A DNA stretch of 64,000 nucleotides, taken from positions 10,829,545-10,893,544 of the forward strand of contig NC_079134.1 in the NCBI RefSeq assembly GCF_945859705.1. The letters are read 5' to 3'. The position numbers were made by a program, and so were the translations under genes. Shown here piece by piece: positions 9,860 through 22,286 of this stretch. This DNA is from Episyrphus balteatus (Eukaryota; Arthropoda; Insecta; Diptera; Syrphidae). The notes under the pieces are model-generated. The model had not been told where the DNA came from and did no database searches. It worked only from the letters and a program-made list of their open reading frames with translations. Position 1 is the first letter of the stretch. Each line of letters opens with the position of its first letter.

Positions 9860-12153
9860 CAGCAATTCAAATACTGGTGTCCTTTCTTTTCCTGTAAACC
9901 AAAAGTAATGAAAAAAATCTTCTGAAGTTCCAATTCTACCTCCGAAGCATTTATACAATTGCTACTGATTTTGCTTTTTTCCTCAATTTTTGTCGTCTTT
10001 TTTTTTTTGCCTCTCTCGATTTTTGCCAGGAGTGTGAGGATGTGGATGATAGGTACAAAAAGGAAACATGGGAGGAGGAGGTGAAAAAAAATATAGGATT
10101 CCATAAGGAAAACAACGTTTTTCGTTTAGTTTTTTGTACAATTTCTTCTATATCTTTCAACTTTCTACATCAGAGGACAGAAAGAGAACTAGCCCGAAAC
10201 GACAACGAAACGAGTCCTTTTTTTTTTTTGTTGCCTGCCTTCACATTACGCCTCAGTGCTTCCGCGCCCTTATTCTATAGGTAGGTTGGTTGGTATATAT
10301 GAATCAGCCTGTGCTGATTTGTGCGAAAGGTTCATTACGATGAAAACAGGATCCACTCAAACTCCTTATCGCAGACATTTGCCATTAAAGGCAAACGAAA
10401 AAACACAGTGACTGGGATGGAGAAGATATGGGTGGTGGGGGTGTGGGTTGAGAGGATGTTAGAGAAACAAGAGAAAGTAGGAGAGGTGGAGGGGTAGGTT
10501 GAAAGAAAACTGCTGCTCTGCCGGGTCCTTATTTCCTTTGCCTGCCGTAAAGTTTCAAAATTTATGTTCGTCTGTGGCAAATGGTCTGTATACTACCCCC
10601 GACAACGACGTCAATATCAGGACGAAAGACGACGAAGAGAACAAGGACGACAAGTAAGGACGAAATGAACGAAGATGACGACGACAACGAGGGTGAAGAG
10701 TAATTGAGCTTTTTTGGTGGTGGTTGTAGTGAATAACGAACGACGAAAAAAAAAAACAACGTCAACACAGACACAGACCCACCCAAAAATAAAGGAAAAT
10801 CAACGAAAAAGGACGAATCAAAAAAAAAACGACATAATCCCAGACAACGGCGTCGTCGTTGTTGGCGTTGTCGTCGTCGGGACGATATCTTTTATGTATG
10901 CAATTATCCTGGCCCGTGTGTATACACAACGATATATACCTACAATTTCCTCGAAATACGTCTACAGAAACGTGCTTGCCAAGGATATCTATATCTTTGG
11001 CTATAACTATAGCAATTTCGCCACTAAGAGTTGAAGGACGAATGTTTGTTTGTATCTCTATCATCCTCCTCGTGCCGGTTCTACCATTTTCATTTTTTTT
11101 CTATTGGTTTTTTTGGAAGCCTGTGTATTAGTTTTATATGGAAATTGTGTATATGGCTGTGTTCATACGTATATTTTAGGTCCTTTTTTGTGAATTGGAT
11201 TTTTCGTTTCATGTTGTGTTTTGTGTTGTACAGTGGGGCCATTTTTATTTATATCTATTTTTTTGCGTTGCGTATAGACCAGGCATCAGCATCAGCAAAC
11301 GCGAGATGAAAATGAAAAGTATTTTGGTCTTTTTCGTCCTCCCGCTATAGTCAATTTTTTTTTTTTTTTTTTTAGAGAATTTTTTTGTAGAATTTTTTTT
11401 TTTTTTTTTGTCTTGGTCGTGTTGTGTTTTTATAAGAAGGATGAAGGGGGGAGATGCCTTTTTGCATCATACTTTATTATGCCACTGGCATTTGTTAGTG
11501 TGTGCGGCGCTGCTGGTTTGCTCTCTGCAGGACCGACTACTCCTCGCACACTGGTTTTTGTCGATAATTTCTTTGGGGTTTTTATGCAGGTTTTTTTGGA
11601 TTTGAGAAGCAATTCAAAAAGAATAAAAGGTTGGGGCGAATGGTGAGGGTTATATGTATATGCGGAATGATTTTATGGTGGAGTGGTTTTTATGCACATG
11701 TTCTGTTTCTGTTTTATGGTAATTCGAAGTTTTTTTTTCTCTTCAAAGGATATACTTAGTACCAAAACCATAAAACCTCTCTTTTTTGGAATGGGAATTT
11801 TTGTATTGAAAAAAAATAAAATAAATAAATTCCCAAAAATAAGAGGAAAGTTTATTTGGTTTGACTTTTGCAAGCTTTGAATTCAATTTCGAATGTCATT
11901 CGAGATGTTTATGGTGGTTGGAAGTCCAAAAAATGTTTTTTTCGAGTCTTTGTGTCATGATGGAGGTAAAAAAAGATTAAATGAACAAGGCAAAATTGAA
12001 TTAAGGTGTGATTTGAATTAGATTGAGTTAATTTTTTGGATGAATTAATTTGAATGGAAAAGGTTAATGGTGGTCAGATAGGTGTATTCTAAAGAAGTTG
12101 GGAGGTAGTTCAAACCGAGTAAAATTTACGTCCTCTTTATGTTAGTCTGTGAA
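9860..12153. other. Non-coding, low-complexity DNA with GAC/GTC-rich stretches
   Basis: No gene is supported. GACGACGA-type DNA lies around 10600-10700 and GTCGTCGTTGTTGGCG-type DNA around 10850-10880. These stretches create overlapping long open frames on both strands that I take as composition artefacts. Long T runs lie at about 11350-11371 and 11394-11409. Confidence 0.45.
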
Positions 12154-12865
12154 TACGTTCTGTAACTCTCGCATGGAGAAATTTCTCGCATGAAACACCC
12201 AAATCGGAACAAAAATAATGTGAATCGACACAAAAATCATTTTCTCACATTCGCTTGTTTCTATAAACAAAATTTTCTCGACTTGAAACATTTCGGAATA
12301 AAAATGCTTGAAAGACTGGAAAAATGTGAATAAAACTGTGTCTGTAAGAAAATTATCGAAATAATTTCTCGATTGAACTGCCAAAATTACTCACAAGCAA
12401 AAAGGATGCGAGAAAGTAAGATATTTGAAAACAAATTGATAATCTTGTATTAAATGTGAGATGTTAGTTCTGAAAAAGTGTTCACGGTTATTTATTTTTG
12501 TATCACTTAAATTTTTAAAATAAAAATAAAGAATATTAAAGAAAAAAAAAAAGAAAAAATTTCATGCCCTAACCGTGACTTGAACTCGGTACCTTCCACT
12601 CGCTGACCGACTGCCCTACCTTCGGACTACCGAGCGTTGGGATATTTTTTTGTAAAACTATGTGTATGACCTTTGATGGCCAAAGGTAAAAATATTTTCC
12701 CTTTTTTTGACAGTTTCCAATAATTCCAATAAAATAAAAAATTTATAGGGTTGCTTCTCACATCGAGATACAGACACAGGTTATTTTTCCAAATAGAGAA
12801 ACGTATGGAATTTTTGTTTCACAATTTTTCGATGCGAGAAGTTCTCGACTAAGTTACAGAACGTA
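12154..12865. mobile_element. TA-flanked MITE-like element carrying a tRNA-like module
   Basis: TACGTTCTGTAACT at 12154 is mirrored by AGTTACAGAACGTA ending at 12865. Both ends can be read as TA target duplications plus a 12-bp TIR (CGTTCTGTAACT), as in Tc1/mariner-type elements. Both ends also share a subterminal CTCGCAT word. The 712-bp copy has no coding frame. Its middle holds a tRNA-like sequence on the minus strand. Confidence 0.55.
12562..12640 (-). repeat. tRNA-like pol III module (tRNA pseudogene or SINE head)
   Basis: On the minus strand, TAGTCCGAAGG (12619-12629) resembles an A box and GAGTTCAAGTC (12577-12587) an internal B box, 31 nt apart. A tRNA-type T arm (CCGAG, TTCAAGT loop, CACGG) is evident. 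The stretch TAGGGCAGTCGGTCAGCG resembles a tRNA D arm joined to the variable loop with most of the anticodon arm missing. A T run (12552-12558 on the other strand) lies where a pol III terminator would be. It cannot be a functional tRNA, because the acceptor stem does not pair. A tRNA-derived SINE head or tRNA relic inside the MITE is likely. Confidence 0.5.
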
Positions 12866-12889
12866 GGCACTGGTTTTTGATGATTATTT

Positions 12890-13990
12890 CCGTCAAATAT
12901 AGTAGATTTCGGTCAAAAAATAAGGGTTTTAGGTGTTTTTAACTCATTTTGGCTGAAAAATAAGTGTTTTTGGTATTTTTTAGCGTTTGAGCAGGGTTGC
13001 CGTGTTTTTATTCGTATTTTAGAAATGAGACCTCACAGTTTTTAGATAAATGAAGGCCGCAGTTAAAATCTGATGTCTATTAAAGTTTTTAACACCATGA
13101 AGTGATTTACATATTGGCTAAAAAATAAGTGTTTTTTTGTGTTTTTTAGAGTTTCAGGTATGGTTGCAATGTTCTTTTTCAAATTTTGAAATGAAACCTT
13201 ACAGTTTTAAGATAAAAGAAGGCCTTAGTTAAAATCGAATGTCTATTTAAGCCTTTAACACTATCAAATGATATACATTTTGGGTGAAAAATAAGTGTTT
13301 TTGTGTGTTTTTTAGCATTGAAGTAGGGTTGCCATTTACTTGTTCGTATTTTAGAGATGAGACCTGACAAATTTTTATATAAAAGAAGCTTTCAGTTAAA
13401 TCTTGTATCTATTTTACCCTTCAACACCAACAAAAATCATACTTTTCTGTCGAAAAATAAGTGTTTTTGGTATTTATAGCATTTGGACAATGTTGCCGAG
13501 TACTTGTTCATATTTAAGAGATTGCATCCAATATTTTCTTAGACATAAGAGGATCTCAGATAAAATCTGATGTCTGTTTTAGTTTTCAACACCAAAGAAT
13601 ACTACATACCGGTCAAAAAAATAAGTGTTTTTAGTGTTTTTATCATTCGGGAAGAGTTGCCGAGAACCTGTTCATATTTAAGGGATTGCAACCAAAATTT
13701 TTTTTTAGACAGAAAAGGTTCTAAGATAAGATCATGTCTTTTTTAGCTTTCAACACCATCAAATATCATACATTTCGGTCAAAAAATAAGTGTTTTTGGT
13801 GTTTTTATCATTTGCGTAGGGTTGCCGAGTACTTGTTCATATTTAAGATATTGCACCCAGCATTCTTTTAGACAGAAGAGTGTCTCGGATAAAATCTGAT
13901 GCTTATTTCAGCTTTCAACACCATCAAATATCATACATTTGGGTCGAAAAATAAGTGTTTTTGGCATTTGAGTAGGGTTGCCGAGTAATT
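12890..13990. repeat. ~165-bp tandem satellite, about 6.5 copies
   Basis: The word AAAATAAGTGTTTTT recurs near 12957, 13120, 13287, 13454, 13617, 13783 and 13947, a spacing of 163-167 bp. Each unit also holds GTAGGGTTGCCGAGTACTTG-like and TCAACACCATCAAATATCAT-like segments and a GATAAAATCTGATGTCTATT segment. Copies diverge by perhaps 20-30%. The unit is near nucleosome length. The array begins directly after the element ending at 12865. Confidence 0.85.
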
Positions 13991-16110
13991 TATTTTTCAT
14001 ATTTTTAAAATGGCTCCCAAAAGAGGGGATAAGGAAGTTCTTTATTGGATTAAATATAGCAAAAATTTAATTTTAAAATTCTAGAAACAATTTTCTGAAA
14101 AATTTTAACACAGAAAATCATTTTTGATGTTTCAGGACTTGAAATAAAAAAAAAAACAAAAGAATCCCAAACTTTTGCCAACTTAGTCATCTCGCTCAAT
14201 AATACAATTGAAAAATCGAGAAAAGAGTCCTTTCATATCCTTGTCAGATTAAAATGCTTGAAATCATATCACATCCGTTTGACACTTTTTTTTTTGTTTG
14301 GTGGAATGCATTGTTCCCATTTTTTTCTCGTTCTATTTATTTTTTACACAAAAAATATCTTCTTCTTTTTTATTTGATGCGGAATAAAAAAAAATTGAAT
14401 ACGATCCAAGAAGAACCCAGCAGAGAGTATACTTTCAGTTTTATCCTACTTTCGATTTGTGTAAACATACAAAAAAAACGAGGAAGAATAAAAGAAAAAG
14501 ACACAAGAAAAAAAAAACTCCAAGGACTCAAATATTCGACTATACTCTCTTGTGTGTGCAACTTTAATGCTTCTGTATCGTTCCAATTTGTTTTGTTCTT
14601 ATGTCTACATCCGCCATCATAGTCTCAATAGAAGCAGAAAATTTATTTGCTAAGGACTCGAATAAAGACAAAAGAAGAAGAAAATTAAAACAACACAACG
14701 AACGACCGACCCAACTACGACAACCGACGACGTTTCAACATCAATGAGAAAGAAATTTAAAACCTTTAAGCCACATTGGGTTTGCTTAGGCCACCCAATT
14801 TGGCCATGGTATCTCTCTTTTGCGGTCCGTATCCGCCTTTATTTTCTCTTGTGATACATTTTCCAAGGGTTTTTCTTTTTTTTTTTTTCTTCTATTTAGT
14901 TTTGTTTGATTTTGTCTGTTCTATAACCCTATAACCACCCAAAACCACACCACACAGAGAGTACACAGAGTTAAGAGCTGAAGGGAACTAGAACAAAAAA
15001 AAAAAGGGACAGAAAAAAGTTAAAACAAACATTTTCTTTCCTATAGAGTAGGTAGCCATTTTCGATTTTATTGTAACTGTAACTGCCATGACCGACGACC
15101 ATCACTGTGTATACATCCTGTATCCTTTTCACCAGAATAGCCGCTAGTTAGAAGTTCCTGAATTTTGATGAGCTACATGATACGAAGGGAAAGTCCTTTT
15201 ACTAAATTATGTGGGGACACATCTGTGTAATAAAGTTTTCAAAATGAGGGATCCTTTTTTTTGACATTTGGTCGTCTAAATAAAATGTCCGACTAACTGT
15301 GATTTTTCATTGAACACATTTGGCTGTCTTTTTTTTCTTATGGGTTGGGCTAGAAGATGGTTGTGCAGAAACTTACGATTTTTTGTCGTCTTTGCGGATT
15401 CAGACTAGACACAATAAACGCCGACAGCGCCGCCACAACTGTCATTTGGCGGTTTATCACAATGGATCAGCAAACAAAGTGATTTGTTAAACGATTGACA
15501 ACCATACTGAACACGACGCCATTATATACATACGTGGGTGACATTTTGAAATGCATGTCAACACATTTTGATAGAGAAGATGGGTGTGTGCAGAATTTTG
15601 AGTACCAAATAGTGTTTTTTTCTTTTTCTGGTTTTTTATATCAAAGCGAATTTTGCCGCCATTGTATTTAAATGATGTGTTCGCGAATCCATATAAAAAT
15701 GCGTGAAGATTGTTGTGATTTAACATTTTTTTTAAGACTTGGAGAGAAAATTTGATATTAATCAATCAATGCCAAATGCACATAGTCAACACAATGAGGC
15801 CAAAACTAATAGGATTTTTGCGAACTTCTGTTTCAAGAAATTGAAATGTCAAGTGAAAAAGTCTAAATGGAGATAAATTAATATTCTTACAGTTCACTCT
15901 TCTCCGTGTTGTTTGAGATGGAAAGGGATAATTTACTTACCTTCCGAGGGGTGTCAAAAAGAAGAACAATTCTTTTAATTAAGAATAATTACAAACTTGT
16001 GGGCGCCAGTATTTACTTTATAGAGCGAAGTTGTTTTTTTTTTATAAGTTTATTTGTGGAGATCTTAAATTACCAGAATTCAAGAATCTGTTGTCTCAAA
16101 CTCTGATTTT
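13991..16110. other. Non-coding DNA, one GC-richer patch
   Basis: No gene is supported. A 14254-14622 open frame is almost entirely low-complexity F/K residues. The patch 15385-15480 is richer in GC, with CGCCGACAGCGCCGCC followed by GGCGGTTTATCACAATGG. It stands out from the AT-rich surroundings and could be a regulatory element. Confidence 0.35.
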
Positions 16111-16127
16111 CTACCACGCACTACATT

Positions 16128-16756
16128 GGACTGTAATTTCATGTCACTTTCTTTAGTAATTTAGTGTTGTCTTCTATGTGGGACTGTAATTAAGTGTTGG
16201 CTGCTTTCTACAGCTGTAATTTCATGATGTCTGCTATCTGTGACTGAAATTTCGTACCTTCTGCTACACCAAACTGTAATTACATGTCACCTAGATGCAT
16301 CAAGCTGTAATTTAGTGTTTTCAGATATCTAGGACTGTAATTGATTGTTGTTCGCTTTCTATATCTATAATTTCAGGATATCTGATAACTAAGTCTTAAT
16401 TTCTTGATACCTGTTATCTTAGACGGTATTTTTGTATCTCCTACTACACCAGACTGTAATTACATGCCACCTGCTACATAAGGCTGTAATCTAGTGTTCT
16501 CTTCTATCTAGGACTGTAATTGAGTGTTCAATGCTTTCTGCAGATGTTATTTTATGATATCTGATAGCTTAGATTTAAAATCCCTGATACCTGCTATATC
16601 AAACTGTATTTTCGTGCCATCTTCTACACCAGACTGTAATTTAGTGATCTCTTATATTTGGGACTGTAATTAAGTATTGTCTGCTTTCTACAACTGTAAT
16701 TTCATGATGTCTTCTAATTGCGAATGTAGTCAAGTGTTGTCTACTATCTAACATTC
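16128..16756. repeat. Hierarchical minisatellite, ~30-bp unit in ~150-bp groups
   Basis: A 30-33-bp unit built on GACTGTAATT...TCTGCTxTCTA recurs about 20 times. A specific variant, GGACTGTAATTxAxTxTT...GCTTTCT, recurs at about 16181, 16332, 16511 and 16660 (intervals 151, 179, 149). Five or six basic units therefore form a higher-order repeat. The array is strongly diverged. Confidence 0.85.
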
Positions 16757-19339
16757 TTATCCCTTGTTAATTTTAATGAACACGTTCCACATTCGTTCCA
16801 CATACATACTTTAAATAGATTAAAATATGAAAAAAGAGGCAGAATAATCTTATAGTTTTGGGAAAAAATTTTAAACATTTTTTTTTTACAAAAAAGAAGC
16901 TATGCCTTTCATAAAGCTTAGAATTCAACCCGATATTTTCGAATTCCATTGCGATAAACCTATGTGGTCAAAAATGTTATAATATTTCTTTGCCATGATG
17001 CAATAATCTGGCTGAAAATCCTTTTAAATAAAATATTCCAAACAAAATAGCATCATAAAAACCTCAAAAATAGAATAAAATAAAAAGTATTTAAAGAATT
17101 AAAATACATATTCAATTCCCTTGGCAACGTACCATTATTATCCTTCAATATCCTCTTCCTTTTCATGAAGAATGAAAAAAATTACTCGTACATATATTCA
17201 TATAAAATTAAAAAAAATGAAAAAATCAACTTCCAACCAAGTCGAATGCCAAATACTACTCATACACTCTGGCGTATACGTAACATAAAAAAAAAAAATT
17301 CTTCTGAATTTTTTTTTTTTTTTTTTCAACTCCAAACAATTAAAAGTCCTGACTCCCGCATTAAAAAGCATCTTCTGTTTTTATACCAAGAAGGCTCACA
17401 ATTCAAGTTGTAGGTTTTTAAACAAGTTGAACGTCGAGGGAGTACTGTCTTTTTTTTTTGTATTTTCTGCTTTAAACTTACTATTTTTCATGTTCATAGT
17501 TTTTTTTTTTTGAAAAAAAAATTTATTTTCTCGTCGTTGTTAGTACAAGTACTTTTTATTCACGCCCCGAAGGACAAAATTCCTTATATTTATGTGTACT
17601 TATACTTCTTGTACAATCCAGCCCCTATTCTCCTCCTTTTTTTTTTTTGTTGGGTCCTCGATCCATGCTGTTTATTTTCATTCTCGTTGTCCTCGCTCAA
17701 GTGCTTCAGCTGCTACTGCTGTTGGCGCGCCTGCTAGAGGGACTTTTTTTATTCTGTTCCTTTAAATTTCTTTTCTTGTCGTTTTTGCATATTTCGTCCT
17801 TTTTTTTTTTGGTCTTAAAGGATACAATCCTACCTACACACATATTTTTACTTTCTTTTTTTTTGAGTAAAATTATTCCAGTCTTGATATGATTTTTTAC
17901 TTTTTTGTGTCGATTTCTTTCTTTTTTTTTGTGTGTTAAAGCTTTTTAGTCAGCGTCATCATCATCATCTCATCATCCTAGCTGTCGTCGTCCTTGTTGG
18001 TTTGGGTTTTTTTTTGGGGGATATGCTTCCGTAGTCGTCGTCATATAGTCGTCATCATTATTCTGCACTGTCGATTCAGGATCGCATATTTATTTATTTT
18101 TTTTCTTACTTGCTTGTTCGTTTTTATTCTCTGCAGAGCCTGAAATGGCATCGTAAATTCTTTTACCGACATCCAGTATACGACGGTATTATGACACCCC
18201 TTTCCACTATATCACAAAATATGGTAAAAGAAACGACGACGACGTCTTTTCTCTTTTGTATAAGCTTAAGCTTATCTTCTTTCCTCTTCGATTGCTGCTG
18301 TTTCGATGGCAAAAGCGAAATTCAGCAAAAATGTATAAAGTAGAAAGTGAAAGAGCACGAGTTAGTAGGTATGAGGGTTTGAGAGGGTTTGAGAGGGCTT
18401 CTTGGGGGATAAAGTTGGTGTGGGATGTAAGGACTTTATTTTGGGGGGGTTTATTTTTTTTTTTTTTTTGAGAGAAGTATGAAAAAAACTGAAGGAGTGA
18501 CGTGCTTGAAGAGCCTATGTGGATTAACTTCCTTTTGGCAAAAACGATGAGTAGATGCGGCTGAGAATGTTTCTGAAGCTTAACGTCTCCGACGAGTGGG
18601 TTGTATATTTTTTTTTTGTGTGTGAAGCTTATGCGTCTCACACATATAAATGAGCTGAAATATTGATTTTTATATTTTTGTACGAGAGTGTATAGCAATG
18701 TCGGCAAGTTTATTGGGCAAAAAACTATAATTTTTCCTTCTAAGCTGTGTTCAATGTTGTAAACAAAATTATGATCTGAAGAATTTTGTGCAGAACAAAA
18801 ATTGAAAGTTGTGGATTTTTATTTGTAAGTACTTTGTTTTTACTTCGGACGTTATTTACTACAAAGTTTTGAAGGGTCAATTTACAAAAAATATTCCAAA
18901 TTTTCGATTTCTCTCCGTCAATTTTTCTTTTTCGATATCTTCGCTATTTCGTTGCTACCACTGACAAAATTCTACCTGCAGTCGCTGGTAGATATGTAAG
19001 CAACTTAAATTAATAGTTGAAATGTATTTAAAAATGTTTACTTTGATAGACCTGACACTTCTTCCAAGCTAACACCCTTCGTTGCCAAATGAATAAAGGT
19101 ATTAAAATATTATTTGATTTTTTCGCTAATTGATCAATTTAAAACCTGTTTTCTACAAGTTTAGTTTACAGTCCCGCAAATGCTGATAGACCTTAACCTA
19201 GTTTAAATTAATTGTCTTTCAGGAACGGCTTTCTTGCCAAAAACAATAAAAACAGCAAAATAGTAATTTTAAGTTTTTTTTTTGTTTTGAACTTCTGGTA
19301 AAAATTTTAGATTTAAAATACATCAGTAACTAACTAGAG
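16757..19339. other. AT-rich non-coding DNA, pyrimidine-rich 17.5-18.1 kb
   Basis: No gene is supported. From 17450 to 18120 the plus strand is unusually T/C-rich (CTTTTTTTT, CTCGTTGTC, CATCATCATC runs). The 166-codon minus-strand frame at 18207-18707 is S/K/L-rich low-complexity sequence and matches nothing I know. Confidence 0.4.
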
Positions 19340-19735
19340 TTGAGGGTGCTTTTGCGATAGTGCTTTCAATCACTCTACTCTTCAACTGAGCAGAGAACAG
19401 TTGCGATAGCTCTTCAATATAGGTGCTCACTGCTAAGTACCTACTCAGTCCTAGAATAAACCCAACCCAATCCAATTTACTGTGTTCTTTTTCCCTTATA
19501 CAATAATTAACATGAATCGAGCAAGTGAACAGTAAATTTTTTGAGCAAAACTGCACTCTGCTCTTAGATCTTTAAAATTTCACTGAAGAAATTTAAAGAA
19601 TAGTTTTTTGCATTAACTGATATTTTAAGAGTTATTAAATAGCAGTTATTAGTATCTGATCTTTTTTATGTTGCTCACTGCTATCACTGCTCTTTGAAAA
19701 TCGCTCTTCAGCACACCCCTAACCGTGAGCAGGTC
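19340..19735. repeat. Possible degraded TIR element
   Basis: AGAGTTGAGGGTGCTTTTGC (19336) and an inverted GCACACCCCTAACC (19709-19722) could be worn ends of a hAT-like MITE. Between them, GAGCA/TGCTC words are frequent. The ends match only roughly and no target duplication is seen. Confidence 0.2.
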
Positions 19736-21757
19736 TTGCTACGAACTAAAAAGATTTTAACTTTTCCTGTAACCTAATTTTGATGCCTATTTATCTTGAT
19801 ACTGTCGTACTTGTCGCCGGAAGTGTTATTGGGCCTTTGCCGAACCAGACGCAGCAGCGTGCATTCTCCATCGTCAACCTGCACAGGTAGATGAGCTAAA
19901 ACTAGATATGGTTTTATACAGCTCGTCTCTGTATTCGCTGATGTTCGGTTCGGATGGCGTGTTTTCTTGCGACCATTTTCGGCAGATAGCTCGGCAGGAA
20001 GCCCGTCAACTCCAGCAACACTCGGTCTAGTGTTGTCTCTTTTCCTCGTTTGTAGAGCTCATTCAAAGAAAAAAAAAACACCTTAAAACAAGCGGATTCC
20101 ATGTAAAATTCAGCGGAATTCTGCATGGTTTTATGGCAAGATGACTTCGGTCTTAAATTAAGCAGACGGATCTACTTAATTTCTTGAATGAGCAAATTTA
20201 AAAGAAATCCACTTAATTTAAGCGGAAAATCATACTATTTTTATGTGGAAACATTTTAAGCTTTACCATCAGCCTATCTCACTGTTAGAAATAAGTATGA
20301 TAAATAGCAAGGCTATAGTCTGGCTAAAATTTTTAAATTTTTATTTCTGTCGGTTTTTTTATTTGAACATTCACATAAAAATGAAATGAAGTTAACTTTG
20401 AAATTAAAAGAATTTAAGCGGATTCCACTTATTTTAAGTGGAAATCGTATTGCTTTAAGAGGGTGGGATTTAAGATATGCATTATCTTATTATAAGGTGA
20501 CCTTTTTTTCTCCGTGCGATTGTAGTCTTCCGACGCCCATTGCATGTTGTTTTTTTTTTTTTTTTTTAATTCGTTAAATTAAACTCTGTAAAAAAAGACA
20601 ACAGACCTCCCACATTTTCGATAACAAATCATTGAATTTCTAAAAAGTTTTTAATTTAATTAGCAAATTTCTATTTACAAAAACAAAAACTTAATTTTAT
20701 TCAATTGTATGGAACTTTTTTATGGACTCGATTGTGATGATTGTAACATTTTTTTTTACTGGAACTTAATTAAACAAAAATATATAATTAAACTTCTTTC
20801 ATTGCCAGGAAAAGTTGTTCAAATTAAATAAAAAAAATAAGTGTCCTTCAAATAGACAGCCCTCAATATAACTTGAAGAAGTGACCTAACACCATCGTTT
20901 TCGATTCGAAAAGTGGGTGTAAGGATATTTTTGTAGGTCCTTAGTCTAGGTTTTATTTATTGATTTACAACCACCGCCATGTTTATGTCTTCACTCTTCA
21001 AGTTTTTATTTTTATTTGCTGCCCCAAAAGAAGATTCATTCTTCCTTTCGTTTTTCTGTCCTTTGACTTTTTTAATGCATTTTTTTTCTGGAATTTGTTT
21101 TTAAGTAGACAACAAAAATCAACAGAAAAAAAGTTTAAAAGGGACATTCTAGAAAATTAGAACACAAAAAAAAGTTTCTTAGTTTAAGTTTGTTTCTATA
21201 AGTAGGGAGAGTTTTTCATCCTGCTTTTTCAAAATGGTTGGGCGCCATTTTTTTATCTTAAAGTCTTCTTTCGCATTCCATCAGGACTATCTATTTGTTC
21301 ATCTTTAGAGAAGAGCCATCTTTATTCAAAGGAATCTTTTGTTTTTTTGCTTAATTTTGTCTGCATGTCCAAGAATAAGTTTTTTTTGTTAATAGTTTTT
21401 CCTTTATCCACTTTGGAAGATTCTTTTTTTTTATATATTTTGGTAAAGTTGGTACTATTAGTACGAAATCCTTCATTTACTTTAGCCCATGGGATGGACA
21501 TGTATGTAGGATATAAATGAAAGCTTATGATATCAAAGGCAGCAAAAACTTATTTCACTTTATTTTTTTTTTGTGCACATCCTTGCCAAGAGGATTTCTT
21601 TAAAAAGGATTTTCACTCATCCTCTCGTTGGGATTAAAAAAAAAAAACGAAAAAAAAATTTTGTAAGTTTATATCTTCGTATATGTATGTATTTTATTTT
21701 ACTTTATGGTGGTTTTTCAATGTTTTTTTTTCACTTGAAGTTGAGCAGACAGTTTAT
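19736..21757. other. Non-coding DNA with one unrecognised minus-strand open frame
   Basis: The minus-strand frame 19914-20126 (70 codons) is less low-complexity than its neighbours; it contains LDRVLLELTGFLPSYLPKMV. I do not recognise it. It may be a scrap of a transposon gene. A small hairpin GATTCCACTTA...TAAGTGGAAATC lies at about 20419-20445. The rest is AT-rich with nothing notable. Confidence 0.3.
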
Positions 21758-21770
21758 TTATTTATTTTTA

Positions 21771-22104
21771 CATTACATTACATTACATATTAAACTAGTC
21801 TGAAGATAAATCTCCGGACTAGAAACACTGCAGCTTCGGAATCTAGGTCCATTTTGCTGATACAACACAAGACATTAATACAACACAGAAAGACAAAGAG
21901 AGAAAGAACGAGAGAAGAACATACAACACTGAACTACGTGGCACAGAGGAGGAGACATAGTTGAAAATTGTCTCATGTTATCGCACAGGTGGCTTCAGTT
22001 AAGCTGGCGATTTAGAAAAAACTTCTGAGCCGACCGCTGGGTTTGAACCCACGATGTCTGGCTCTGAAGTCATCCATCTATTCCTCTGTGCCATGGCCAC
22101 CTGC
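21771..22104 (-). mobile_element. tRNA-derived SINE, complete insertion
   Basis: Read on the minus strand, the 5' head contains A box TGGCACAGAGG (22083-22093) and B box GGGTTCAAACC (22040-22050), 32 nt apart as in tRNA genes. The 3' end is a TAATG repeat tail (ATTACATTACATTACAT on the plus strand, about 21772-21788). A 13-bp direct duplication, TTATTTATTTTTA, flanks it at 21758-21770 and 22105-22117. The 334-bp length and the simple-repeat tail are typical of insect tRNA-SINEs. The inside includes AGACTAGTTT-like and CTCCGGACTAGAAAC segments. Confidence 0.85.
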
Positions 22105-22286
22105 TTATTTATTTTTAAAAGGGATGTTTTTTCCATGTGCGTTTTTGGCCTTTAAAGCTGACTTTGTTAAATAAGATATTTGACAGTTGTGTTAATGAAC
22201 TTGTCTCATAACATTTTAAAATGTTTGTATCCTTATAGAATCATGTTTATATTTCGCAGTAAGTTATGAATCATAATTTCGTGATT

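Noticed and set aside
15925..15945. Minus-strand GAAG|GTAAGT
   Set aside because: No pyrimidine tract precedes it on the minus strand, so it is at most a stray 5' splice site.
18207..18707. Longest open frame of the window (166 codons, minus strand)
   Set aside because: S/K/L-rich low-complexity translation of pyrimidine/purine-biased DNA, with no domain, no splice context, and overlapped by frames on the other strand.
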